From Gnetum montanum (Eukaryota; Streptophyta; Gnetopsida; Gnetales; Gnetaceae), in contig MNCI01022611.1 in NCBI GenBank assembly GCA_015680685.1, positions 1,101,139 to 1,165,138 on the forward strand: a DNA stretch of 64,000 nt, written 5' to 3'. Below are positions 10,371 to 23,049 of the stretch, in pieces. Every line of letters starts with the position of its first letter. The first letter of the stretch is position 1. The position numbers and the translations under genes are program-made. The notes below the pieces were generated by a model, which searched no databases, was not told the DNA's origin, and saw only the letters and a list, made by a program, of their open reading frames with translations.

Positions 10371-12283
10371 ATTCTTAAGTGTTTTTCATCTTTTTGTTTT
10401 ACAACTTTTTTTTTACACATTCTTTATTTTACATCTTCTTTTTTCATGTTATTAATCTTTTCTAATTTTTTTTACACCATCATTAGTACATTTACTATTT
10501 CTTGAATATTTTACACTTTCTTTTATATTTTCTTTTATTTTGATGTGATTTTCTAACTTTTTGTTAATAAGTGCCAAGTATAGTGGTAATGTATTGCTTG
10601 ATGGTGGTATGTATTATTTTGTTATTTGATTGTTGGTGTTTAGTTTTTGTCTTTGAATTTTATTATGGATGATTAGGACATGGTTTCTTTTTCATGCAAC
10701 AAGCAGTGAGTCCACAACATTCACCCATCCACAAATTCTATGGTTTTCCTTATTTTGGAAATGGGTAATCCCTTTTTCATTAATAGAACTTTAACAAATT
10801 TTTAACTTTGGTAGTTTTTTAAATTGGAAAGGATTCAAAGGTTTAAAGAGGGTGTGGCTTCAAGGGGATTTGGTATTCTTTTTTCTTTCCTATTTGCCTA
10901 GGTACATGTATGTTTTCATGGATTTCTTATCATTCTGTGTCAACTAATAAAAAGAAGCTAAATAAGTCCTTGCATGGTGTGGTTCTCATAAAACAAATAA
11001 TGAGGATTTAAAGCACAATCCTTGGATAAAATAAATGCATGTGTCTTTGCATGGTGTGGTTCTCATTTCAAAAAAAAAATTATGGAAATTCAAATCATGC
11101 CCCTTATACAAAATAAACGGGCTACAAGCACTAGTTATGGGACTAGAAAGACATGTACCCATGCCTGAAGGTCCCCTTTAACTAAGGCCCTTCCTCATTG
11201 CTTACTTCTCTTTTCTTCTCTAATAAGAATGGTGGTTGTTCTGTGGGAGCACTCTTGTGTCTCAGGGAATGGAGTGGTCTTAAAATGTTGATGTGAAGTC
11301 ATTGAACGTGGTTGGTTTTGGTTTGGACTAATGATGGATCTTATCAAGTCATTTAACCACAAAATCCACAAGGGACTTCATGTGAAATTAATTAGTAACT
11401 CCATTCCACTATCTCTCATTCATCTATGCTTTCCATGTCTCACATCACTACTGATTTCATGTTCTTGATTTAATGTCTTGGTTTGATGTGTTGGAATTCT
11501 TAGTTAGTTTCTTCCAAGTTTTTGTACTGAACATTCTATAACCATTAATCATCCATAGAGGCCATGGGGTCTTTGATTTGAAGTTATGCAAGGGCATAAA
11601 AGGCTTGTGCTTGCTTTAGGGAGGGCCCACTTGCATATATTTTGGTTAGGTTAGTTAAGTTCTCTACCCTTAAACACTCTTACAATCAAATCTTTTTATT
11701 TACCCCATCAATGACATCCAGTTGTGCACATCTTCATAACATTTTTCAGTGAACTTTCCTTTTGACTATTGTGAATTCATATGTCCTCTTCAAATATTTC
11801 CTTGTGTCAAAATTTTTCAAATTTAATGGAATACTTATCTATTTGACCCTATTTGTCAACCTTCCCACTAACACTACTAAAGGAATCAATCTACCATAAT
11901 AGCTATGTGTTACATCTTACATACTAATTCATGATTCTGTTATGATTGTAATGGGAAGCATTGACTAGAAGTGGGAATATCTTCACCAAGGATGATGTAG
12001 CAGAACCTTATGATGAAAACTACTCATGATCGTTGGATCTTTTATCTCTCTCTTTAGCTACCAAGAGGTGTTGGATGTCAGTTTTATTTCTAAGGTGTCC
12101 ACTTCTCTTATCATGAACATCCAATTTTGTAAAGCTTGTAACTCTATACACTTGGGCACTTAGCATTTGTCCATTCTACCTAAGTTAGTTTGTATGTCAA
12201 TCAATAATCCCATACCTACCCAATATTTTGTAAGAAACTTTTTTCTCATTTTATTTAACTCGAGGATGAGATTTCGTTCAATC
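10371..12283 (+). other. Non-coding 3' spacer of element A
   Basis: T-rich and without long frames. The 10400-10580 part repeats a tttttacac-like motif that is the reverse complement of the tgtaaaacaaaa repeats in B (29090-29280) and C (39770-39900). From about 10700 to 11700 it matches the post-integrase spacer of B (27540-28560 reversed) and C (38640-39600 reversed), including the tcttttcttctctaataagaatgg segment. Confidence 0.7.
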
Positions 12284-12292
12284 GTGGGGGTA
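12284..12292 (+). other. Polypurine tract of element A
   Basis: GTGGGGGTA directly abuts the 3' LTR start TGATGAG. The same tract is present in reverse at 26899 (B) and 24695 (C). It primes plus-strand DNA synthesis. Confidence 0.8.
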
Positions 12293-13191
12293 TGATGAGT
12301 CATGGTTTGCTTGTCTTGACATCGGAGCCTTGACATATGATGAATCACTATTCTCTATCTACTCCAATGTTGGGTATGCGATGTCAGGGCCATGACATCG
12401 TGTACATGACATTAGGGCTTGGATGCAACATTGGGTACCCAACATCAAGCTATATACTCTAGCCTATAAATACAATGCCTGGGCTTCTGTTTTGAGTCAA
12501 TTTTCAAATTAGTTTTCAATTATATTAGTGAAGATATTTCCATTTATTTTCCTTAGAGTTAGAATATTTTCTAAGTGCCCATAGAAAGAGTCTAAGTGTG
12601 TACGGTTCTTTGATCAAACACTGATTTACCTAAGTGTAATAGTGTGGCAGGAATAAAATGAACTCTTTTGACAATCCTTGCAACATTCAGAATAGATTAC
12701 TATTTCCTTTAATGCACTTTACTTTCATGCTTTCTATTTAAATGCATTTGAATTAAGCAATTTATTTCTAGTTGTTAATGAACACAAGCACAACCACTTC
12801 GAGCATACATATAGTACTTGGTAACCTAGCAATGTTTAATGTTTGGTAGCCCAGCAGTGTTATATGTGTTCAAGATGTGTCCAAGAAAGTGGAGTGGTTA
12901 CTTGTGTTAGGCTAGTTTAGATCTTGTTTTACATCATTTATTAGTTTAATTAATGTATTTCTTTATCGTCATTAGGAGTACTATACAAATTAGACCACAT
13001 CATATGCCTCACTTTGGACTAAATCATATGTGATAAAGATACCACTAGTCCAAGTAGGAAGACAACAAACTGTGATTAGAGCATAATGATCTAGATGCCA
13101 TAACTAGTCCCATCCATAGAATTTGACTAGATTGTGCATGAACACTTGTGATTCATATGGTTGAGCATAGGGGGTACCTTGCTGCTCATCA
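12293..13191 (+). repeat. 3' LTR of element A
   Basis: Starts TGATGAGTCATGG and ends CTGCTCATCA; full-length partner of 6875-7772. TATA box TATAAATA is at 12465-12472. The duplicated ggtaacctagcaatg / ggtagcccagcagtg core is at about 12830-12860. Confidence 0.9.
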
Positions 13192-14344
13192 CCATTGGAA
13201 TTACCATATATCATTTAGAATATGAAATGACTCCTAGTCGTATTGAACTAATCTTGGATTTTTTTAATTAGGAAGTGAAGTAATTTAGGTTCATTTACTC
13301 ATTGCTAATTATTCTTAAAATATGAACATTAATTTAAGATAACATTTATAGCAATCATTTTTCTAGTTTTATAAAGAATTTTGATACCTATAAAAATTAT
13401 ATTTTCATTAGTTTTAATATTGCTTATTTGTATCCTATAATTTCTTCAAATAAAGTAATGGATGTAATATATAAGATGAATTTAGATAGTAATAAATTTT
13501 TTTTATTAGACTTTATTTAAAAAATANCTTGATGAAAAACTCAAAAAGTAAATAGTATGACCAATATATATGATTTCATGTTATCATATTTCTCTCACTC
13601 ACCTCCTCTATTATTATTATAGATTTACTTTATTTTCCATGACCAAGAAGCTCTCCCTTTTCTTCTAGTATTATGACCATAAAAATCATGTAACATGATC
13701 AAGAAGGATCCTTTTTAATTAGTTGGTCAAAAAAATATTTTTTTCCTTTATTGAAAAGCTTAGGTGCAATGATAGATTTTGTCTAGGTGAAAAACCTAAA
13801 AATGGATTATATTATTTAATATAAATAACAAGCCCCTCCTTTGGTATTGTGACTAAAAAATATTATTTTTAGTGACAAAGAAGGACTGTTTTCAATCAAT
13901 TGGTAGTTTGTTTCTTAGCTAAAATAATTTCTTTTCATACAGAGGAAAATCAGTTAAATACTATTTTTAAACTCAATAAATTTACTAAAAGATTACTATT
14001 AAAACTCAAATTAAATTTATTCATTCTTATTTGAATAAAATAGATATTACTTTTTATATAACTATTGATTCTAAGAATTTAGAAAATAATTATTTGCTCT
14101 TAAATTTTTAAAAATTAAAATCATCAAAAATTCTTGAATTGAAGGTATTTTAAGACAATAACTAGAGTCTTAAAAACAAGGTATTATAACAATCTTTAAA
14201 TCCTCTATTAACATCTTCAACTTTTTTGTGTAATGTATAAATTTATAAATAGGAGAATATTAAGACTAGAATTAAAGGAATAGTTCATAAATGAAAAATT
14301 AAAGAATCTTTTTAAAATTAAAATTCATTCTAATAAAAATTAAT
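13192..14344. other. AT-rich spacer, nothing recognised
   Basis: Very AT-rich with many A and T runs and one N at 13527. No coding similarity was recognised. It separates element A from the truncated end of element H. Confidence 0.4.
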
Positions 14345-15865
14345 ATTATTCTTCCCCACATGAATGATTAGGAAGTCTACAAGATAGGAATAGCCACTTA
14401 TACTAGGTACTATATCCTCAACTTATCCAAGTGAAACACCAATGGTCTAGTCTGCCACTCTAATTGGATGTTATATTTTTTTCATGGGGGTACATTCCAA
14501 GCCTTGCACATATCCTAGAAAATATGATTGACCCCTTATCTTGAATCCAATAGAGCCTTGTATGGCTTCTTTCTTAGTATCTGGAGATAGATTAAAGGTA
14601 TTCCTAGATCTATTTATTTTTTGGGAGGTGGCCCTACCTTTATTCAATAGATTACAATATGTGTAAGCATGATAATCCTTATATTTTTCTTTAGTAATGT
14701 TTGAAGCATGGTACTTTCTTGAGGACATGATGTAGAAGAAGCAGAGTTAGATAAAATTCCTATTCCTTGAACCTTTTTTGGACTTGTTCTAAAGAAAGCA
14801 TGTTTCTTTGTCCTTGGTTCACTATTTCTTAATATGTTTCCTTGTGTACTAACTACCCTAGTAGAATTTTTCTATTATTGTTATGTTTTTAGTTCTTCTT
14901 GCATCATTGGTGGTGATATTGGTGCAACAAGATTAGAAGCCTAATGAGAGAGACATATGGTTGATTGAGATATGTAGGGTTGTGATTTTATGCATGGGGT
15001 CATAGGCCAATGATTTTTAACTAGATAGTAATTAGAAGAAGCATGGATAGGAGTACTTCCTAAATATATAGGATGCTAGACATATCATCCATAAGAATCT
15101 AGTTGTCAATAAAAATATTACTACCTTGGCAGTAGCATTCCCCATGATTGCGATTGTTCTTACTACTATTACAATTTCTCATATGATTGAGAATAAGCCT
15201 CACTATGATAGTATGGTTATTAATGGGATTGTTTGTGTAATTTCCCTTCCCTTATTAAGGGTAGAAACATATTATAAAATGTAATTAACCTTCCAATGAA
15301 GGAATACCTTGTTCTGAGAAATTATAATTATTCATGTATCCCTTGGGAATGGTTTTGATCTATGCCATTTAAGGTAAAATTTAGAGTTTGTGCCAACATG
15401 AAGTTGTGGAGCCTAGAAAGGCAAGTGATGGAAGCCAAGTGAAGAAGGCTAAGAATGGGCTAATTAGCCCTTCAACTAGATAGCCTAGTTGTGGTGGCAA
15501 TGCTAGATTGCCTCTAAGGCTTAAGTGGCATGAGAAGATAACCCAGAGGGTGTTACAGTACTCTCTCTTATTAATAAAATTTTTCCATTTTCTTTCCTAT
15601 TCTGAGTACTAATTATTCATTTATCAAGTATTTTATGATGTTTCCATTGTATTACTTAAGAATGTGACAAATTAAGTGATGAACAATTGTGTTTTTACAA
15701 CATCTAGGAATGGGATGTCACAATCTGCTATTACCTTGTAGGTAAGATAATATTTTGTATAAGTATGCATATTTAGAAATTATTCTACATATTTAAAAGA
15801 TAAGTTTAACAATATTTTATACAATGAACTATGTTAAAATCAACTAACTAGAAAACATTGATACA
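14345..15865 (-). mobile_element. Element H, gag and protease region (truncated Ty3 element)
   Basis: Minus-strand internal part of a C-like element, broken off on the left. From right to left it keeps a gag tail near 15100-15200 that matches 44090-44170 of C. The protease follows at about 14470-14620, reading YLQILRKKPYKALLDS and then R, where C has DSG, so the catalytic loop has lost its Gly. A post-protease stretch at 14350-14470 matches C 43340-43440. No reverse transcriptase or integrase follows, so about three quarters of the element is missing. Stops and frameshifts are frequent. Confidence 0.7.
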
Positions 15866-15883
15866 TCCCTGCTAGTAGTGCCA
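15866..15883 (-). other. Primer-binding site of element H
   Basis: On the minus strand it reads TGGCACTACTAGCAGGGA, comparable to tRNA-Asp TGGCGCCGTTGCCGGGGA. It lies one base from the LTR start at 15885. Confidence 0.6.
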
Positions 15884-15884
15884 C

Positions 15885-16760
15885 TGATGAGCAGTAGAGA
15901 ATTCCAACACTCAACCATACGAGTTACAAGTATTCATGCATGTTCAAATTACAATTCATAGATGAACAATGTAACTATACTAGTAATAAGATGATAAGTT
16001 CTTAATCATTATCTTCTCACTTAGAGTTAGTGAAGTGAAAAATGTATGGTTTAATTCGTAGTGAGGTATATGATTAGTTGATGGTGTAGGGTTCTAAGCA
16101 TACTATCGAGAAACATGGTGAAAATAAATATTAGTATAAATTTTATTAAGGAAAATAAACATATAAAGCTATTATAGCCTATTGGTGATAAGTATCCATT
16201 ATTAGCTTGTACACATCTTGGGCTTATGTAATTATTATTTGGATTACCAAGTAATTTTACTATTGAATGAATCAAGTAGAGTCACTAGTGGGTTATCAAA
16301 TAATTATGCTTTATGATCAAAATCAATTGTACTTATTTCACACATATTAATAAACAATGAAATAGTAAATAACTTAGGAATGTAAATGAAAAGATAAAAG
16401 TAAAGTGCATGAAAATTTAAATCTCTCCTATGTGAAATGTGACAATAATAAAGAAAAATTGTAATCTTTATTGCCAATCATGAATTATGTCCATGAATAA
16501 TCCACTTGAATAAATATTTCAAACAATTATCATTCACCACACTACAAATATTTACAACTAATTCTAAATTCAAGAAAACAAACTATAATAATTTTTCTAA
16601 GGATGAACAAAACTTTATCATTGGACATAATGGTGGAATCATATTTATAGCCATGACATAGTCCACTACATCATATCTATTACATCATTTATTGAGCTAA
16701 AATATCATAGTTGTTTACATTAAATTTTTTATCAACTACTATTCCCCATTATTTGTAATG
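15885..16760 (-). repeat. 5' LTR of element H (right end approximate)
   Basis: Begins TGATGAGCAGTAGAG next to the primer-binding site. It shares with G and C the segment with cacatcttgggcttatg, ggattaccaagt and caattgtacttatttc at 16209-16345. A TATA-like tatttatag at 16640-16650 matches the promoter position on the minus strand. The outer end is not sharp. Confidence 0.6.
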
Positions 16761-16964
16761 CACAATAAGTCAAACCTAAATGGAATATTATTATCTAAGT
16801 TATGAAATAGGTAGATGGCAAAAAATTTCTCATGAAGAATGTATATGCTAATTTTACAATATAAATATTGAAAATTAATATCACATTTTCCTACAACATT
16901 CTATATTTGAGCATATTAGACATACATTTGGCGTAGAAAAAAGATGATATATCTATAGGAAAAT

Positions 16965-18580
16965 TTGATACTTCTCCATAGGAAAATTGATAAGAACAAT
17001 TTGAAAAACTATCAAATAATAGTTGTAACTAATATCTATGTCAAGTTATTGGATAATATTTTTAAATGGAGATTAGGAAATTTGGATAAATTCATAACAT
17101 TAATGCAATTTGATAAGAAAGTTTCAAATGAAACAATTCCATTGTTAATCACTTAGTCACTCTCAAACATTTTATAGAAGTTGCAAAGAAATCCAATAGA
17201 AAAGTTTTTATTTATTTTGTTGAGCTTGCTAAATTATATGACTTGATGATTACAAAAACGTCATGGGAAATAACTTAATCAATTATGCATTCCTACAAAG
17301 TTAAGAATATAAAGTAAAAATCTATATAAGAAAGTAATCATTGAGTTTAATGATAATATCTAAAATAATAAAATTTAGTTTTAGATCAAAATTAAAGTAA
17401 CTCAATATTGTCTTTTATCTTTAACTCTTTTCAACCTCTTTATTGATAAATTATGATTCTAGTTCTATAAGGATGATTAAAATCATGTTATTAAAATAGG
17501 ATCATAAGCAACAAATATAATTTTGTATCTAGATAATGCTACATTAATTTCTACATCTGATTCAAGTATAAAAAATTTGATACAAGTTTTAGTGAGCTTT
17601 TATATTTCATCTAGTTTAAAGTAAATGTGAAGAAAACTAAAATTATGATATGAAGCACAAGAAATATAAATTATTACTTTAGTTATGAATCTCCTAATGT
17701 TGAAATTATGAAATCCTTTAGATACTCAAGACTCTACTATGTAAATAATTACAAATAGAATAAAGGTACTAAGGATCGAATAGTTGAAGAAATTAATGCT
17801 CTCTATACACTTAAAAAATATGAGGCATTAGAGATATGGATTTTGAAAGTTATAAAATAAATGTTTCAAACTATTATCTATCCTATTATGTTATATGGAT
17901 GTAAAGTATGAAGGTCATGTTTCAATGAAAAAATTAATGAGCCATTGAAAGGGTGCAAAAGAAGTTTTTTATAGGATGAACTAAAGATTAAGGTTCAAAT
18001 AGTAAGTCTATGTTACTCATAAAGTGTGATCTACTTCCCCTAAAAGCTAGAGACTACTAGTCTATTACTTATACCCAAAACTTTGCAAAAGTAGAACAAT
18101 CCAAGTTTTCTAAAGTAGTTATTAAAAGTACAAGAGAATAACATTAGTACTTTCATGGAATACAATGATATGAGACTTAGAATATCTCAAATAATAAAAG
18201 GTAAAGTAGTTCTAAGAACTTTCAAAAATTTGTTAAACAATAGGTATTAGCATAGTTATGATTAAATAAAGAAGGAAAGAAAAATCTCTACTTGAAGTAC
18301 ATTTGTGGTGACTTTTTAGATTTAGCTATTTAATATCTTACAACTCATATCAATTAGAGCTTATAGTTTTATTACCAAGTTCCATCTGACTATACATAGT
18401 CTAAGGATAGAAAGTAAATGATAGATTCAACTACCAAGGAAAAAGTAAACATGTAGGTTATGTAGGTCTAAAGTCCATGAGGGTGAGTAAATCCATCTTG
18501 GATTTAGTTAGGGTAGTGAGTTAAGATGAGAGTATATCATCTTTTATGTAATCGTGATTCTGTGAAAGTAATGACTTACC
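16965..18580 (+). pseudogene. Non-LTR retrotransposon (LINE) reverse transcriptase, broken
   Basis: The plus strand carries LINE-type reverse transcriptase motifs in order. NYQIIVVTNIYVKLLDNIFK at about 17010-17070 is the start of the fingers. A traceable LTLFNLFIDKL follows near 17420. LYLDNATLIS at about 17523-17552 is the catalytic LYADD box with both A and the second D altered. IMLYGCK and SCFNEKINEPL near 17880-17950 are the conserved post-RT block usually read LLYGCEVW. Weaker similarity continues to about 18580. The enzyme would copy RNA at a nicked target site. Many stops and a wrecked catalytic box make it dead. No endonuclease domain was seen upstream, so it is 5'-truncated, as is common for LINEs. 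The clade is probably RTE-like, which is inference. Confidence 0.75.
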
Positions 18581-18599
18581 TATGGTTTGAAGATGCGAG

Positions 18600-21400
18600 A
18601 AAGATTCTTATTTCTCTCTTACTTAATTTTATAATTTTTTTTCTCTATTTTTATTATTACAATTAATTTTTGTTATTTAAATATTTGTAATAATGTTTTG
18701 TACAAAGCATAATCATATCCATCTTTCCATGTTCCCATGTCAATATGACATGTCTTCATGTGTTTCCATTGATTCTAAGATGTCAATATGGCATGCCTTC
18801 ATGTTCTTCCATCCATTGTGATTAACACTAAAACTTGAAATTGACTACTCCTTTGCATTGAGACTTTTATTGAAGGTCATCGACACCATGGTGCCAACAT
18901 TCATGTGGAGAGGTTCTAATTATTAGTACTAGAATGTAGGATACCTTTCCTTTGTTATTCTAGAAGGCTTATTCATTTTAGCTAGTGATTGGTGTCCCAT
19001 TAGGTTACATTGAATAGTCATTTGTGTGACCTCATTAAATGAATTTGTTGTTTTCTTTGGTGTTCATGAGTTAGACATTTCCTAACATCTTGGTCTTTGG
19101 TCTTAGATCTTGGCTACATCTCACAACTAATAGTTGTTTAGTGTAGATTTTGATTTTGTGTTTTTGTTGTGCCTATCTTGGCTATACATTCTAGGTGCAA
19201 GAATGATACATTTAATTTTTTATAGCATAATTATAGTTATAAATAATATGCTTTGTTCTATCATCAGTTGTTGATTATTTAGCTTTAGTAGTCAAAATTG
19301 CTTAACTCTGGCCATATGAATTTAGGGATCCTACTAAAAAAATACACAATTACTCATGTAATGTAATTTTTAGTTTCAATATGCTTGGAAAAGTGTAGAG
19401 GATTAGCAAAAAAATTTTGAATTAGCATTATTTCAATACAATGTATGTAATGATGTATGCTTTTGGATTTGTGAAGGTTTTGTTCAATCTTCAAAAAAAT
19501 CCTTTAGAAAATATGGTCTCACATTGAAACTAGACTTGATAATAATGTTTATGTTTCTTTTAACTTGATGGGGTTTTATAATGAACAACCTAATTCTACT
19601 TTTTATTTTGATACCTTGCCTAAAACAACCAACATTAGTTTCATCAATGTCACTAGAGATGATGTACCAGTTGCAAGATTTTTTGAAGCAATTATGAATG
19701 ATCTATGCATAGAACTTTTCTAATGTAATATATCAATAAAAATCACATTAGAGAGTGGTTTGAATTGCATCAATGTGAAGGAATTTTCAGCAGATGTCTT
19801 TCCTATAGCATGTGTTAAGCTACAAAATTTAATACCCAATGCATCTTCTTCATGTCCTAGATTTATTAGTTTTTTTAGTAGTTACTTGTGAGCTATATAC
19901 CTACATACAAAAATAAAAAATGTATACATATAAAATCATTTCAATGATTTAGTTCCAGAGCAAGGATAATCCATTATTTTTTCCCAAGCTATTCCACAAT
20001 GATAAATACCTTTCATATTAGTCATCATTTCTTTCATAGTTATTGAACTTTCAATTGCCACATTTTTTCAATCCATGGTAAAGTAATCTTCCTTTCTATT
20101 ATGTCAAAAAATTTTAGTATCATGGGATACTATAGTGGACAATTAGCTACCTATGTTTGCATTCCTTAGATATGAAAAATTGGGATGTGATGCCTAAATG
20201 ATTTTCAAGAGTGGGGGGCATTAACAAGAAATTGAAATGCTACATTAAGGAACATATGTTGTAGGAATATCCAATTTGTAGATTTTTGAGATTAAAGTAG
20301 TTTTATATAATACTAAAAAAGTCCATAAAAAGAAAAAACCAAAAAAAGCAAATGAAACAAAGAAAATAATTCATGGAAAATATTTGAATTAGTCATTTTA
20401 CACATGTTAGTGGAATCATAGCAAAAGATTTTTGGACATGTAGTATATTGGAAATTAGTTAGCATAATATTATAGTAATTAAAATAGAAATTTTTTTATT
20501 AAATTTAGGTTAACATTTATGTTAACACATTTAAGTACCTAGTAAATAATATTATTGAATAAAATTTTTCATCATTTTCATAATATTAAATATGCAAGAT
20601 TTGGTAACCCAAAAGAATGTCCAGAAGTACACCCCAATACATACATCTAAGTTCACATGGAACCATAATGCATACAAGTTTCTAGGTTGACATGGAACCA
20701 TAATGTAGAATTATATTTTCAAAGAAAAAATAACCTTCTAAAGATGTTAATGAAACTATAAGTTAAATAGGTAGAGTAGTTGATATTCATATGATTGTTC
20801 CTACATGGACTTTAGTATATGCTAGTAATCTACTTTTTCATGTTGCAGTTGTTTGTATTTATGTTAGTTGATGATATAAAGTTCATCTTTTATAAATATT
20901 TTTGATCATATATCTAAATATGAAATGGTTATATACATGAAAGAATATTCTTGATTTTACTAACATTCATCTATTAATTTTTTTAAATTTTCATTTGGTA
21001 GTCGAAACAGTTTTGTTAATCTGCTCAAGGCATTGAGTAGAGAAATGATATAGGTTGTTGGTATAAAGATGTCCTTTATTGATAATGAAACTATTATGTC
21101 TTTTTTTAATGCATTTTCCTTTTGGTTGTATATTTTTTTTTTCATTATATAAATTTAATACATACTTTCCTATTGCAACCATTGTTATCATGTGCAAATG
21201 TAATGCTAAGAAACTTTTGAAGGATCCTTCAATGCATAATTTTTTTCAAAAATTAAAGAACATGAGAATTTACAAGTGGATGATATGACAAGAACATTGG
21301 TACAACATGTTAACAATTACTTAACAAGATGAAACTAAACATACATGGAAACTAGAAAAATGCAAAGTCTTAGTCAATATAGAAAATTATTTATAGAGAA
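18600..21400. other. AT-rich region without recognised genes
   Basis: No element domains were identified. Small local duplications are present: tgtcaatatg-containing units of period 43 at 18738-18823, and two 'catggaaccataatg' units near 20657 and 20692. Short open frames near 21079-21288 look like chance frames in AT-rich DNA. Confidence 0.4.
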
Positions 21401-21410
21401 AAATTAGAAA

Positions 21411-21539
21411 TTCCATAGAGATTAAGCTACATGCCAATAATGTTAATTAGAGAATCCATAGAGATTAAGCTAGATCCTAATAATGTTAATTAGGGAATCC
21501 ATAGAGATTGAGCTACATGCTAAAAATGCTAATGGAGAT
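21411..21539. repeat. 43-bp tandem repeat, three copies
   Basis: Units start at 21411, 21454 and 21497, each opening with tccatagagatt(a/g)agct and containing (a/g/c)taatgttaatt. The first two differ by a few substitutions and the third is more diverged. Confidence 0.85.
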
Positions 21540-21827
21540 GAAGGTTTAGAGGTTAATGAAGGATGATGACCTCTCATAACCAAAATCATGCATAATAGAA
21601 AATAAATTAACCACTAATATTATAGTTTTTTAGAGGTCTTGAATTCAATCTCCACTAATATCCAACTTATTAAATTTAAAATTTATATTAAATATTATAA
21701 TAATAATAATAGGTAACAATTAAATTAAGATCCATTATTCCATAGCATTAAGTACTTTACAAATATGGCTTTACTAGAAATATTATATTATTTCATGATA
21801 ATAATAATAAATTAATTATTGATTTAT

Positions 21828-21858
<31 letters not shown>

Positions 21859-21949
21859 CATTTAGCTAATCATTTTAAATAAATAATAAGTATGACCAAC
21901 TTTTCCTAATAAATATAAAACAATCTTTTCCATTCTCATTATTCAATAG

Positions 21950-22700
21950 TACTAATGATGAATCTAGATAAGATTCAAAACTAGATGATAGTTTCAGATA
22001 GTAAGAAGCAAAATCTTAGAAACATGGTTTATAATTTTTATGAATAATTGTCTAAATGTGCATTTGTGAGAGGAAGTATCATGAAAACAACCATAAATGA
22101 TCAATGTTTTACTTTTAAAGCTTCTGATATTGCAAAGGTAATTCAAGTTTCAAGTGGTAATAAGGATGTAGCTATCAAGGAATGTAATTGAAAAGAAAAA
22201 GTGAGAAAGGCTTTCTTCAATATGCAAAATATTTTAACAAGAGGGAGAACATCTCAAGTTCTTTTCCTTAGTTATTATTAGTTTCCAAATTTTTGTAGTG
22301 GTAATTATTTGTAGTAAAATTAATCAAAGCTAAGTTTTCTAAAAATATAATTATTTTGATGTGGACACTAGAGAACAATCAAGGTATTCTTTTGAAATTC
22401 CTCTTATAATTACCTCTAAGGTTCGGAGGTGAGCAAGGCCATAGTAAATACAAGAAACAAAAAAATTACTTGGTTTTCCTATTATTATCTCAAAGATGTT
22501 AGAAAAGAAGATTATAAAGTATATGTCCAATCAACACATGAATATAGTAAAAATAGATCTAGTTAGCTTTTTCAAATGTGAATCACTACTGATGAGAGGT
22601 GATGGATCATGTTCGTTGAAACTAGATGATAAAGAGTCCATCAAAATTATGGATCATAATGAGAAACGACTACATGAAGGTGTTGAAAAAATTTAATAAA
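21950..22700 (+). pseudogene. Unidentified broken coding stretch
   Basis: Plus-strand frames suggest a decayed protein gene. CAFVRGSIMKT and FTFKASDIAKVIQV at about 22050-22160 are followed by KVRKAFFNMQNILTRGRTSQ. An open piece at 22496-22693 ends EKRLHEGVEKI. The VRG...ASDIAKVI pattern resembles the VRGxxxxFxxxxIxxVL motif of plant retrotransposon accessory proteins, but the similarity is weak. Family not established; no function is assigned. Confidence 0.35.
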
Positions 22701-23049
22701 ACTAATTGACCAATTAAAAAATTATAATTAAAGTAACACTTTACTTTACAATGTAGTATAGGAGCTTAAAATAGACATGTTATTTGATAGAGGAGAATAT
22801 TAGACTAAGAAACACAATAAAGAACATTTTTTACTGAAGAGAACACATACATCCAAAAGTTACTTAAATAGAACATTAAAATGAATAATGAAATTATAGC
22901 ATTAAATAGGGATACTACAATACTAAAAATTGTAGTAGTAGCAAATAGTAGTGCTAATATGAAATGTTAAGAAATTGGCCTTGATGTAAGTAACATAATT
23001 AATGGTATCTCCAAAGGTAACGTAGTGAATATGCTATAATTGTCATTTT

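Larger units (their letters stand above)
6875..13191 (+). mobile_element. Element A: Ty3-type LTR retrotransposon with gag but no pol
   Basis: This is a two-LTR element of about 6.3 kb on the plus strand. The order is 5' LTR, tRNA-Asp type primer-binding site, gag, proline/tyrosine/histidine-rich tail, non-coding spacer, polypurine tract, 3' LTR. No protease, reverse transcriptase, RNase H or integrase similarity is visible in the 4.5 kb interior. Its LTRs match those of B in reverse orientation, and its spacer from about 10380 matches the B spacer (27540-29290 reversed). It therefore looks like a deletion derivative of the B type that depended on proteins from elsewhere (the TR-GAG kind of non-autonomous element). 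Flanks atgtt on the left and ccatt on the right do not match, so no target duplication is claimed. Confidence 0.85.

Noticed and set aside
6870-13196. Target-site duplication for element A
   Set aside because: atgtt on the left and ccatt on the right do not match, and shifting the ends by a few bases does not help.
21079-21288. 69-residue plus-strand frame with hydrophobic start
   Set aside because: AT-rich DNA gives Phe/Ile/Leu-rich chance frames, and two opposing frames cover the same bases.
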